The translations under genes were made by a program, and so were the position numbers. A DNA stretch of 64,000 nucleotides from Planctomyces sp. (GTDB taxonomy: Bacteria; Planctomycetota; Planctomycetia; Planctomycetales; Planctomycetaceae): contig SYJG01000329.1 in NCBI GenBank assembly GCA_005798445.1, forward strand, positions 1 through 64,000, written 5' to 3'. Each line of letters begins with the position of its first letter. Position 1 is the first letter of the stretch. This document shows, in pieces, positions 1 to 8,620 of the stretch. The notes under the pieces were generated by a model. The model searched no databases, had not been told where the DNA came from, and worked only from the letters and a program-made list of their open reading frames with translations.

Positions 1-105
1 AACTTAATCTGCGCACACATCGCTGGGACTCCATTCCCAAAGGGCCTTTCCAAAACACACCCAATGAGAACGTCCCAGCGATCTTTTCCTCTACTTCTGC
101 TTTGT

Positions 106-2735
106 TCAGAACCGTTGCGTTTGAGATGAGCGAGCGCCTGGTGTCAGTGGTATTAACGCCGCAATCGATCCCGGTTGACCTGGCAGACAAGTGGGAGGAC
201 TGCGCCGCGAAGTAGGTGGCGCGGAGAGAACTGCCGTTAACATGACAGACGACAGGCCCAATATCTGTGGCGCAGCGGCCGAGTTTGAGAGAGGGGTATT
301 GCTGACTGTGGGTGTCTCGCCTTCTGGCAGTGCAGCCAAATAGTCCTGCCACGCTTGATCAGCTTGAGTTTCAAGGCCACCGAAAGTGGATTCCGCCGTT
401 TGTATGGCGGTGTCAGCCGCAGATTGCAACGTGATGTGCGCGACGGCTTCAGCACCCGTCCAGGTCGTGGTTGCCAATGCCACAGCGGATTGCTCGGCAG
501 ACCACGCGGCTGATTCGGTGGCGTTCCAGATCGTCGTGGCGGCCGTTAGCACGCTTTCAAAAATGTCAGTTGCGGTTGAAACGGCCGTGTCACGGACTCC
601 ACGAGCCGTGCTTTCGACTCCGTCATAAATTGACCAGGCGGCACTTTCCGATGTGTTCCAGGCGGCTTCAGCGACGGCCATGTCAGAGTCGTATTGAGCG
701 CGTGCCAGCGCTTCGCCGCTGGTCCAGTTGTCGAGGGCCGTGTTGAGCGCGTTTTCGTGGTCGTTGGACGCGATTGTTTCGGCGGCGTCCCAATCGGCTT
801 CGGCCTCCTCGAACGCGGTGTCGTAATCCGCGAGGGCTTGGTCAACGTCCTCTTGCCAGTCGATCAATGCGGCGGCGTGAGCGGATTGAAATTCGTTCCG
901 AGCCGAATCGACCGTCGCATCCCAGGCGTTGTCCGCTTCGGTCTTGGTCGTTTGGTAGGCGGCCGATGCGATCCCTTCGGCGGTCTGCCAGTCGTCGTCG
1001 GCGGCGGCGGCGGCGGTTTCAAACTGTGACTGAGCGTAAGCTTCTGTGGATTCGTAGTTCGCTCGTGCCGGACCCTCAATGCCTTCGTAGAGGGCCACGG
1101 CATTGGCCTCGCCAGTCTCCCAGGCGGAGACGGCGGTTGACGCGGCGCTGAGAAATGCCGCCGCCGCGCCGTCGTACACGCTGTCCCAGGCCGCGACGGC
1201 CGCGTCCGCCGCGCCGCGATAAACCCCTTCCGCGAGGACTTCCGCCGCATGCCAATTCGAATACGCGAGATCGAGCGCCGCTTCCGCGTCGTCGCGGGCG
1301 AGCGACTCGGCGTCGATGTGGTCGTCAAAGGCTGACTGCTCGATGCCAATGAAAACGTTCCACGCCGCCAACTCGGTCGCAACCCAATTCGACGTCGCCA
1401 GAGCTAGCACCGATTGGAATTTGGCAGCGGCGGTCGCGAGCGTGGACGGATTCATTGCCGCCATCGGATTTGCCGTTGCCGCCATGTAGGCTGCCCATGC
1501 CGGAGTGACCGCATTCAAAAAATCACTATTCGCCCCATCGACTTCCGACGTGTAGTCGGCATACGCCTGATCAACCAGCGATCGGTACTGGTCCGCCGCA
1601 TCCGTGACCGCCGAGTCATAGTCGGACAGAGCCGTGGTCACGTCGGTCTCGTACTGATCGTCGAACGGAGCCATCGTTGTGTCGAATGCGTCCGCCGCGT
1701 CCTCCAAGTCCGACTCGAACTGGGCGTCGGCGGGAGCCATCGTCGTATTGAAGTCGTTTTCCGCATCCATCATGGCGGCGTCAAACGCGGCGTCCACGGA
1801 CACCATCTCCAAGTCGTAGGCGGCTTGCGCGTCATCCGCCGCACTTTGATAATCCGCCGCCGCAGGAATCATGGTCGCGTCGTACGCCGCAACGGCATTG
1901 TCCATCGCGACCGTGTAGTCGGTATCCGCCGTGTCCATCGCGGAGTCGTAGGTGGACTGCGCACCGGACATGGTCCAATCGTACGTCGTATTGGCGGTGT
2001 CGACGGCAGAATCGAATGCCGTTTTGAGGCGTGTCACGTTGGCATCATACGCGGTATCCGCTGCCGTGATGGCGTCATCCAACGCCGTTTCCGCCGAATC
2101 CATCGCCGTCTCAAACGCGGAATCCGCCACGTCCATCGCGTCCTGGTAGTCCGAGTTCGCGGTGTCCATCGCCGCATCGAACGCCGCATTGACGGATGTC
2201 ATCGCCAAATCGTAGGCGGCAGTCGCCGCGTTGGCCGCGTCACTGAGCACGCCGTTCGCCGTCTCCACTTCCGCCTGATAATCCCCGTAGGCATCCGAGA
2301 CCGTTGAGTCGTAATCGTTGTTCGCATCCTCGACAGTCGAGTTGAAAAACGCCCAGGCGGGATCAACGAGGCTGGAGAAGACTGCGTTCGCACCCTCCAC
2401 GGCCGACAGATAGTCCGCAGAAGCGTCTGCAATCGCCGACTCGAAGTCGCTGTTAACGCCGACCATCGTCGATTGATATTCGGAGATCGCCGCGTCAATT
2501 TCCGATTGTGCGTCCGCTGCTGCAGCATCGGCCAAGGCTTGCAGATTCGCGATTGCCGCCAAGTAATCATCCGCCGCGCTCAGCAAGGCGCGAGGCTCCA
2601 GCGATTCCACCGCACTCACAAATGAGTCACACCGACGGCGATGAGAGCGACGCCGTAGGGGGGCGGGCCTGACAAAGAAGACAGGCAAGCCAGGGATCGT
2701 TTCGCGAACGACGAGAGCCAAGGCGAAAACAGCAT
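106..2735 (-). CDS. LEPR-XLL surface protein built of 11-residue repeats (apparent N-terminal frameshift)
   Basis: Large alanine-rich exported protein of unknown function. The N-terminus is basic (RRRSHRRR) and leads into [14 protein letters not shown], the LEPR-XLL motif that marks large secreted planctomycete surface proteins. The rest is about 61 consecutive 11-residue units in two blocks split by about 34 residues, with consensus x-x-[YFW]-[DEQ]-x-A-x-x-x-A-x, then a Pro/Ser-rich tail of about 75 residues. Eleven residues are three helical turns, so a long right-handed hendecad coiled coil or stalk is the natural reading. The ATG at 2735 has a strong Shine-Dalgarno sequence but is one base out of frame with the repeats. 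Adding one C to the C6 tract at 2658-2663 joins [17 protein letters not shown] in frame to the LEPR motif. Without a frameshift, the in-frame ATG at 2871 or TTG at 2688 would be needed, and neither has a ribosome site. Confidence 0.75.
337..2451 (-). repeat. 33-bp coding repeats (hendecad array)
   Basis: Degenerate tandem array with a 33-base period, 29 units at about 1495-2451 and 32 units at about 337-1392. The two blocks differ. The upstream one favours Y/F at unit position 3 and M/V at position 7. The downstream one favours W at position 3 and often E at position 7. The units have diverged enough in DNA that the conservation is mainly at protein level, so this is an old coding repeat and not a microsatellite or CRISPR. 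Confidence 0.85.
2658..2663 (-). other. C6 homopolymer at the inferred frameshift
   Basis: Six consecutive C on the minus strand, preceded by GGCCCG and followed by TACGG. A one-base gain here fuses the frame with the good ribosome site to the LEPR-XLL frame. It may be a sequencing error, a fixed mutation or a slippage (phase-variation) tract; the single sequence cannot decide. Confidence 0.55.
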
Positions 2736-2740
2736 GACGA

Positions 2741-2748
2741 CTCCTTCC
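2741..2748 (-). promoter_or_regulatory. Ribosome binding site deciding the start of the LEPR-XLL gene
   Basis: On the minus strand GGAAGGAG lies five bases before the ATG at 2735. It is one of the best Shine-Dalgarno matches in the window, yet its ATG opens a frame that ends after about 39 codons unless a base is gained in the C6 tract. Confidence 0.7.
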
Positions 2749-3050
2749 AAGTGATGAGTGGTGCCATCGCAAAAAGCTCAGGCGGACATCGAATGGTCTC
2801 GCAAGAATTGAGAGCGAAGAAATGCTCTCACAGGGACGTGTTCGGAAACACAATGCCGTCCGGAACTGCATTCGTCAATGATCTGTACCTGTCAGAATGT
2901 CACAAATCGAAAACTCGAATGGAGGCCCTCGAAACCTTCTCGGACGATTGGGTGCCGCACTCAAGTGCTCCAACGTGTGTGGGCTTCACGGAATTGGCGC
3001 TGGGGCGTGAGCGACGACACGGCTGGTTAATTCATCGTGTTAGGCAAACT

Positions 3051-3142
3051 GTAGCCCGACCCCTTGTGGGTCGGGTGATTCCAGATTCGGCGGTCGTTTT
3101 GGGGAAACATCGAATCCTCCGCCCCACAAGGGGTCGGGCTAC
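3051..3142. repeat. REPIN-like inverted repeat, family A copy 1
   Basis: 92-base element with imperfect arms of about 31 bases. The left arm begins GTAGCCCGACCCCTTGTGGG and the right arm ends with its complement in CTAC. Each arm also folds alone (CGACCC-CTTGT-GGGTCG) after a GTAG foot. A second copy lies at 11457-11530. It sits just upstream of a broken DUF1501 gene end. Confidence 0.75.
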
Positions 3143-3191
3143 AGACACCGCAACTTCAGGAATTAGCCAGCCGCGTGAGCGACGATGGCTT

Positions 3192-3395
3192 GGTGGTGGT
3201 GGCGTGAATCCCGGCATCCGTTTCGGTGAGACCGACGACGACGACGTCAAAGTCAAAACCCACCTGCACGACCTGCACGCCACGATGCTGCACCGGCTGG
3301 GCTTCGACCACACCAAGCTGACCTACCGCTACGCTGGCCGCGATGTCCGTTTGGCCGACGCGCATCGCAAAGTCATCAGCGGACTTCTGGCTTGA
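3192..3395 (+). pseudogene. DUF1501 C-terminal remnant
   Basis: About 67 codons that read like the C-terminal end of planctomycete DUF1501 proteins: a glycine run, [13 protein letters not shown], then [20 protein letters not shown] and a Y-R-Y-x-G-R-D segment before the stop. The upstream part of the family, including the Tat leader and core motifs, is absent. The sequence before it in the same frame comes from the palindromic element at 3051-3142. I read it as a gene remnant, not an expressed small protein. No start or ribosome site is visible. Confidence 0.6.
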
Positions 3396-3411
3396 TGCCC
3401 GTTGCGGTATC

Positions 3412-3471
3412 AGGACGACGCGCGAGTGGTGAGCATTGCAACCGATTGGCCACTCGCTTGCGTGTCGTGCT
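3412..3471. repeat. Inverted repeat, family B degenerate copy
   Basis: The right arm CCACTCGCTTGCGTGTCGTG matches the family B arms at 16643-16664 and 27251-27270 with few changes. The left arm (AGGACGACGCGCGAGTGG) has lost several bases. It lies between the DUF1501 remnant and the end of the Gfo/Idh/MocA gene. Confidence 0.55.
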
Positions 3472-3487
3472 AATTTTCAAAGCACCA

Positions 3488-4813
3488 CTACACGACTTCG
3501 TAGCCTTTGCGCTGCTCGCGGCCTTGCCAGGCGTTGGCTTCGTCGTCACCGACCATTTGCTCGGTTTCGGGGTTCCACTTCAGAGTGCGGCCGAGCCGCA
3601 TGGCGATGTTCGACAAGTGGCACGTCGTCAAGTTGCGGTGATGGCTGAAGACGTCACTTTGGGTTTCGCCCCGATCCTTCACACAGGCAATGAAGTTGGC
3701 CATGTGGTTGTCGCGGTTCTTGCCCTTTCGCAGAGCCTTGAAGACGTCTTCGGAGAGCGGGTTCTTTTCGAGATCCTCGACCGGAGCCCCCGTCAGTTTG
3801 CCGCGATTGACGAAGAAGCGACCGGTTTCGCCCTCGAACATCACTCCGTTGTCGAAGCCGAGGTCGTTGCAGTTGTCGCGAATGAACATCTCGACGCCAT
3901 TGGCGAAGGTCGCTTTGACTTTGAACGCCGTCGCGGTGTTGTAAGTGTCGTCGATCGTCGGATGGCCCTTCTCGAACGGGACCGGGTGCGTGCATTCGAG
4001 CACCTCGACACTGACCGGTCCGGAACCTTCCATGCCGATACCCCACTGGCCGATGTCAACGTGGTGAGCACCCCAGTCGGTCATCTTGCCGCCGGAGTAT
4101 TCGTACCACCAACGGAAATTGTTGTGACAACGCTGCTCGATGTAGTCCACCAGCGGAGCCTGGCCGAGCCACACGTCCCAATTGAGATGGGCGGGCGGTT
4201 GCGTCTTTTTGAATGTCCCACCTTTGTCGCCGCCGCCGATGGCGATGTGAACCTTTTGGATTTTTCCGATTCGTCCCTCGCGAGCGATCGCCACCGCCTT
4301 TTGGAAGCGATCGTCGCTGCGTTGCTGTGTCCCGACCTGCATGACTCGCTTGGTCTCTTTGACGACTTTGCAGAGCAGCTTCCCTTCGTTGATCGTCAGC
4401 GTCAGCGGCTTCTGGCAGTAGATGTCTTTGCCAGCTCGCAGCGCGGCCAGAGCAATCCGCGTGTGCCAATGGTCCGGCGTGCTGATCGTGACGCAGTCGA
4501 TGTCCTTCCGATCGAGTAGTTTGCGGTAGTCACCGAAGACCTCCGCCTTGCCGCCGAGCATTTTGTCGTTGAGGTTGCCGGAACGATTTGTGTCCACGTC
4601 GCACAGGGCGACGATGTCACCGTAATTCTTGATCGCACCCGCATCGCCGGTCCCCATGCCGCCGTTGCCGATACAGCCGACCTTCGGCCGTTCGTTCGGC
4701 GACTTGGCCTCCTGAGCGATCGTGCTCGAAGAGCCGTTCCACACCGGCATCAAACTGCTGGCGGCGGCCAAGGTGGAAAGTTGTAGAAAGTCTCGGCGAG
4801 TCGTCTGCGTCAT
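3488..4813 (-). CDS. Gfo/Idh/MocA family oxidoreductase, Tat-exported
   Basis: NAD(P)-dependent sugar or sugar-acid dehydrogenase-like protein of 441 residues. A twin-arginine leader (TTRRDFLQLSTLAAASSL) at residues 4-21 predicts export of the folded, cofactor-loaded enzyme. A Rossmann glycine motif (GCIGNGGMGTG, 46-56) follows, then a CQKPLT segment near residue 132 that corresponds to the catalytic E-K-P region of the family. The C-terminal half matches the usual dimerisation/substrate domain. The start overlaps the end of the upstream dehydrogenase gene by four bases, implying translational coupling. The substrate is not inferable; planctomycetes carry many paralogues for glycan catabolism. 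Confidence 0.88.
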   Translation of the reverse strand: MTQTTRRDFLQLSTLAAASSLMPVWNGSSSTIAQEAKSPNERPKVGCIGNGGMGTGDAGAIKNYGDIVALCDVDTNRSGNLNDKMLGGKAEVFGDYRKLLDRKDIDCVTISTPDHWHTRIALAALRAGKDIYCQKPLTLTINEGKLLCKVVKETKRVMQVGTQQRSDDRFQKAVAIAREGRIGKIQKVHIAIGGGDKGGTFKKTQPPAHLNWDVWLGQAPLVDYIEQRCHNNFRWWYEYSGGKMTDWGAHHVDIGQWGIGMEGSGPVSVEVLECTHPVPFEKGHPTIDDTYNTATAFKVKATFANGVEMFIRDNCNDLGFDNGVMFEGETGRFFVNRGKLTGAPVEDLEKNPLSEDVFKALRKGKNRDNHMANFIACVKDRGETQSDVFSHHRNLTTCHLSNIAMRLGRTLKWNPETEQMVGDDEANAWQGREQRKGYEVV

Positions 4814-5775
4814 GATTCGTCCTTTGCAGAGTTCCGTTGGTGAAACATTTTGAGCAGCGAAAGATACCGTCGGTCCCGATCCGAGCGAACTTGGTCAGCG
4901 ACTGCCGGCGGATAATCGTAGAAGCCGCGTCCCGTTTTGAACCCGTGATTTCCGCCATCGACGATCCGTTGCACGGTTGCCGGGACCGTCGTGCAAGCGG
5001 CGATCTCCGGCGTGAGGTTGCGATACACGGCCGTCTGGACATCGAGTCCACCGAAGTCGTGAATCCGCAGCGGGCCGAGCGCCGCGAGCCGAAAGCCCAT
5101 GCTCCCCTGAATCGCCGCGTCGATGTCCTCGACGGACGCGACACCACGATCGAGCAAGTCCCACACTTCGCGCATCACAGCGATCTGCACGCGGTTGACG
5201 AGGAATCCTGGCAGCTCTTGATTGATGCGAATCGCCAGTTTGCCGGAGCGGCGCAGCAGTTCGAGCGTCGCCTGAATCGTCGCTTCGTTTGTGAGCGGAC
5301 TGCCAACCACTTCGACCGTCGGCACGATGTGTGGCGGATTGAACCAATGCGTGACGACCGCACGCTCCGGACGCTTCAGCCGAACGCCGGATTGTGAAAT
5401 CGGGAACGTCGAGGAGTTGCTCGCCAGGATCGTGTCGTCAGCGACGAGCGGTTCGAGTCGCTCAAACAGCTCCTGTTTGGCGGTCAAATCTTCGCGCATC
5501 GCTTCCGTCACGAACTGCGCGTCATGCACGGCTTCGGCCTGAGTTCCACAGATTCGAATCCGACGGAGAGTCGAGTCGATCTGATCGGCGGCAAACAATT
5601 CCGCCGAGACGAAGTCCCGCAGGTTCTGTCGGATCCGATCGTGCAGCGAATCGCCTGCGGCTCGGACTTCGTCAAATCCGGTGACGTCACAGCCCGCCAT
5701 CGCGAACGTTTGCGCGATCCCGTGTCCCATTGTGCCTAGACCGATGACTGAAACTCGTCGAATCACGGGCGTCAC
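4810..5775 (-). CDS. 3-hydroxyacyl-CoA dehydrogenase family protein
   Basis: 321 residues. The N-terminal NAD-binding motif VSVIGLGTMGHGIAQ (8-22), the catalytic-region segment THWFNPPHIVPTVEV and the C-terminal helical domain with PGFLVNR are those of the short, single-function 3-hydroxyacyl-CoA dehydrogenases (HbdA/PaaH type). It would oxidise a 3-hydroxyacyl-CoA or a related 3-hydroxy acid with NAD. It starts at GTG 5775, overlapping the end of the preceding gene by four bases, and its 3' end overlaps the start of the Gfo/Idh/MocA gene. The three genes are almost certainly one transcript. Substrate unknown. Confidence 0.85.
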   Translation of the reverse strand: MTPVIRRVSVIGLGTMGHGIAQTFAMAGCDVTGFDEVRAAGDSLHDRIRQNLRDFVSAELFAADQIDSTLRRIRICGTQAEAVHDAQFVTEAMREDLTAKQELFERLEPLVADDTILASNSSTFPISQSGVRLKRPERAVVTHWFNPPHIVPTVEVVGSPLTNEATIQATLELLRRSGKLAIRINQELPGFLVNRVQIAVMREVWDLLDRGVASVEDIDAAIQGSMGFRLAALGPLRIHDFGGLDVQTAVYRNLTPEIAACTTVPATVQRIVDGGNHGFKTGRGFYDYPPAVADQVRSDRDRRYLSLLKMFHQRNSAKDES

Positions 5776-6170
5776 GCTTTCTTGGAATATCGAGAACCCT
5801 CGGCAATTGCCTGAAGAGTTTCCTCGGCGGGGATCAATTGGTCTTGGCGCTCGCGTGGTTCGAGCAACTCACAAAGCTGATACCACACTTCTCCGTCTTC
5901 ACATTCCGGACCAAGATTCAGGAGGTCGAGCACACCAACGAACTCGAAAAAGACTTGTCCGCCACGGCTGTTGGCGTAGTGATGTTCCGACTTGCGTCCT
6001 CGTCGTTTCGCCTTCTTCAGCGCATCACGGCCACTGAGTGCCTCCAGGACGAGCAGACGCCGCTCGCACAGCCGTCGTCGATTTGCGACCCCATCCGTGA
6101 CGACTCGGAACTGAAACAGCAACATCGCGGCGAATCGGGAGTCGCCGCATTTCAGCTTTGAGTTGCTCAA
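5772..6170 (-). CDS. DUF4288-like small protein
   Basis: 132 residues, starting at TTG 6170 (an internal ATG at 6125 would cut into the domain). The order of features fits the DUF4288 family: an N-terminal strand RFAAMLLFQFRVV, a segment rich in E/A with VLEALSGRDALKKA, then YANSRGGQVFFEFVGVLDL and a conserved G-E-V-W-Y near residue 100. The function of that family is unknown. It is the first gene of a translationally coupled trio with the dehydrogenase and oxidoreductase downstream. Family assignment is by pattern only. Confidence 0.6.
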   Translation of the reverse strand: MSNSKLKCGDSRFAAMLLFQFRVVTDGVANRRRLCERRLLVLEALSGRDALKKAKRRGRKSEHHYANSRGGQVFFEFVGVLDLLNLGPECEDGEVWYQLCELLEPRERQDQLIPAEETLQAIAEGSRYSKKA

Positions 6171-6202
6171 AATCGAACTCTCGCAGATAGCCGAACGGTG
6201 GA

Positions 6203-7375
6203 CTACAACATTCCCGCGCCTTTGACGTCGATGCCTTTCAGGGCCATCTTCAACTCTTCGATGTTGGGTGAAATCTCGAAGGCGTCGGAACGACTGATCA
6301 ATTCTTTGTCGATGAAGTGCTTCAATGAGTCGTTAAACAACTGCATGCCGTCTTCTTTGCCAATTCGGATGGCGGCTGACAATTTGCTGTCTTGCTCCTC
6401 TAAGACCAGCTTACGGACGACGGCGTTGAAGAGCATCAGTTCGATGATCGGCACGCGGCTCGGCTTATCGACGATGGTCTTGATGAGCTTCTGAGCGACG
6501 ATGGCTTTCATGTTGAATGCCATCGCGCCGCGCAAGGCTTTGTGCATGTCTTGCGGAAAGAGGTCCAGAATACGACCGATACACGAGGGAGCGTTCGAGG
6601 CGTGGATCGTGCCGTAGACCAAGTGGCCGGTTTCGGCGGCGTGGATCGCGGTCCCGAACGATTCCTGATCGCGCATTTCGCCCACCAGCATGATGTCGGG
6701 ATCTTGTCGCACGGCATGTTTCATGGCGATGTGGAAGTCCTTCACGTCCATGCCGACCTCGCGCTGGTTGATGAGCGCTTTGTCTGACGTGTAGACGAAT
6801 TCGATGGGGTCTTCGATCGTCAAGATGTGGACGTTCTTGCGATGATTGATCAGGTCCAACATCGAAGCAATCGTCGTGGACTTGCCGGAACCGGTGACTC
6901 CGGCGAGTAGCACCATGCCTTGGTCATAGTTGGTCAACGCTTCCATGATCGGCGGTAGGAACAGGCCCTCGAAGTTGGGAATCGTGCGTTCGATTTTGCG
7001 GCAGACCATGCCGGGAATGCCCATCTGCACGAACAGATTCACGCGGAACCGCCATTTTTCGCCGTCCACTTCCACCACATGCGAGAAGTCAGAGCCCCCC
7101 TCGTTCCAGAAGATGGTGGTCAACCGCTCGTCCATCATCGGCATCAGCAGCGCTTCCATCTTCTCTTTGGTGATCACCTCCATATCCAACGGCACTAGCG
7201 ATCCCTTGATGCGGAAGATCGGCGGCCGGCCGACCTGCATGTGTAAGTCCGAGCCTTTGTGCTTGACCATCGCTCGGAAGATCTTGTCGACCTCCAGGTT
7301 CTTCGTGGCTCCGAATGTGCGTTTGACGTTGGGCTGAGCCTGTGGAGCAGCGGCAGGAGCGGCATGACCGGACAT
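6203..7375 (-). CDS. pilT: PilT/PilU-type twitching motility ATPase
   Basis: Hexameric ATPase that retracts type IV pili or a related filament. From the ATG at 7375, preceded by GAGGGA, it is 390 residues: an Ala/Pro-rich head, the PAS-like N-terminal domain, Walker A GVTGSGKST (159-167), an Asp box (TIEDPIEF), Walker B DPDIMLVGEMRD (226-237) and the His box with GTIHASNAP. These are the hallmarks of PilT against PilB/GspE, including the lack of a cysteine zinc motif. The upstream in-frame ATG at 7459 lacks a ribosome site. No other pilus genes are adjacent. The GspE-like ATPase at 29.5-31.3 kb could be its extension partner only by inference. Confidence 0.92.
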   Translation of the reverse strand: MSGHAAPAAAPQAQPNVKRTFGATKNLEVDKIFRAMVKHKGSDLHMQVGRPPIFRIKGSLVPLDMEVITKEKMEALLMPMMDERLTTIFWNEGGSDFSHVVEVDGEKWRFRVNLFVQMGIPGMVCRKIERTIPNFEGLFLPPIMEALTNYDQGMVLLAGVTGSGKSTTIASMLDLINHRKNVHILTIEDPIEFVYTSDKALINQREVGMDVKDFHIAMKHAVRQDPDIMLVGEMRDQESFGTAIHAAETGHLVYGTIHASNAPSCIGRILDLFPQDMHKALRGAMAFNMKAIVAQKLIKTIVDKPSRVPIIELMLFNAVVRKLVLEEQDSKLSAAIRIGKEDGMQLFNDSLKHFIDKELISRSDAFEISPNIEELKMALKGIDVKGAGML

Positions 7376-7567
7376 GAAATATCCCTCACGAGTTGACGAA
7401 GTCACGAGAACCGAGAGCCGCCCGATTTGCGGCACAAAAGGTTTGCAGACTGTAATCAACCGTTTCCACCGCTGACAAACAAGAATCGGTGCCGCGTTCG
7501 ACGTTCGGCCGAGACTTTGTTAGAAGGTCCGTCCCGTTTGTGACGCGATTTTCATCAAGGAGAAATC

Positions 7568-8512
7568 ATGCAGCAGCGACATCGACGTTCCGGGCTGACG
7601 CTTCTTTCGGCCTGCGTTTTGATCGGCCTTTCCGGCTGGGCCTCCGGTTGGTTCAAGGTGACCGAGACCGTGGTTTCCGAGATCGCTCCGGGAGTCTTCT
7701 TCCGCAAGATGGAGACCGAACCGAAGTTCCTGGGCAGCAATCAGGGATGGGTGATCTTCAAAGACTTCGTGTTGGTCATCGAAGCCAGTTTCCCGACCCA
7801 GGCCGAAGCGGTCATCAAGGAAATCCGCAAGACGACCGACAAGCCCATTCGCTACGTCTTCGACACGCACTACCACGGCGATCACGCCGATGGAAATCCA
7901 ATCTTCGTCAACATCGGAGCTTCCCCGGTCGCCTCCGAAAACAGCAAGATCCTGTTCGAGACCAAAGGCCGAGCCGGCTTCGAGAAGTCACAAAAGGACA
8001 ATCCCAATGAGTTCGGCCACGGCGGACTGACTTACGCTCCCGCTTCGTTGTACTTCCCGACGAAGCTCGTGATCGATGACGGCACACAGCGCGTCGAGTT
8101 GCTGCATCTCGGCCATGCCCACACGGCCGGTGACGCCGTCGCCTGGCTGCCAAAGCAAGGCATCGTTTTCACCGGCGACGCCTGCGTGAACGGAGCCTTC
8201 AACTACGCTGGCGACTCGAACACAGAAAGCTGGATCGGTGTCCTCACGAAGCTGCAAGAACTCCCGATCAAAGTCGTCTGCCCCGGCCACGGTGAAAAGA
8301 CAGGCAAAGAATTGCTGGCGACTCAGAAGCGCTGGTTCGTCGAACTGCGTGAGGCGGTTCAGATGGCAATCGACAAAGGCAAATCGCTCGATGACATCAA
8401 GAAGGAACTCGAAGTCCCGTTCTACAAAGACTGGGCCGGCGTGGACGCGAAGACCCGCGTCGAGAACATCGAGCACGTCTACGGCGAACTGACGAAGCGC
8501 AAAGCGGGGTAA
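7568..8512 (+). CDS. Secreted metallo-beta-lactamase-fold hydrolase
   Basis: 314 residues with a hydrophobic N-terminal signal (LTLLSACVLIGLSGWA) and the metal-binding set of the fold: THYHGDHADG near residue 99, a second histidine in LGHAHTAGD, the bridging aspartate in FTGDACVNG and the last histidine in CPGHGEK. It should be a two-metal hydrolase acting outside the cytoplasm; substrate unknown. AAGGAG lies six bases before the ATG. Divergent from pilT. Its stop codon touches an inverted repeat at 8512-8620 that runs into the next gene. Confidence 0.85.
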   Translation: MQQRHRRSGLTLLSACVLIGLSGWASGWFKVTETVVSEIAPGVFFRKMETEPKFLGSNQGWVIFKDFVLVIEASFPTQAEAVIKEIRKTTDKPIRYVFDTHYHGDHADGNPIFVNIGASPVASENSKILFETKGRAGFEKSQKDNPNEFGHGGLTYAPASLYFPTKLVIDDGTQRVELLHLGHAHTAGDAVAWLPKQGIVFTGDACVNGAFNYAGDSNTESWIGVLTKLQELPIKVVCPGHGEKTGKELLATQKRWFVELREAVQMAIDKGKSLDDIKKELEVPFYKDWAGVDAKTRVENIEHVYGELTKRKAG

Positions 8513-8620
8513 GGCAGGCAGGCGGAAAATGGAGGGCGAAAAATGAAGACGAAGATTCGGATCGTGATGCTGAACTTGCCGTGTTCCATTTTTCGCCCTC
8601 CATTTTTCGCCAGCCTGCTC
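8512..8620. repeat. Inverted repeat, family G, running into a signal-peptide coding region
   Basis: About 109 bases with imperfect arms of roughly 35 bases. The left arm reads GCAGGC, GGCG, then AAAATGGAGGGCGAAAAATG. The right arm carries its complement CATTTTTCGCCCTCCATTTT. The stop codon of the metallo-hydrolase lies at the left edge, and the start and signal peptide of the next gene lie inside. Confidence 0.75.

Noticed and set aside
1414-2307. 297-codon plus-strand open frame rich in Arg/Ile/Val
   Set aside because: It is the antisense of the hendecad array; its regularity comes from the 33-base coding repeat and it has no ribosome site.
337-2451. Possible CRISPR array because of regular spacing
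   Set aside because: There are no conserved repeats alternating with unique spacers; periodicity is 33 bases of degenerate codons in one long frame.
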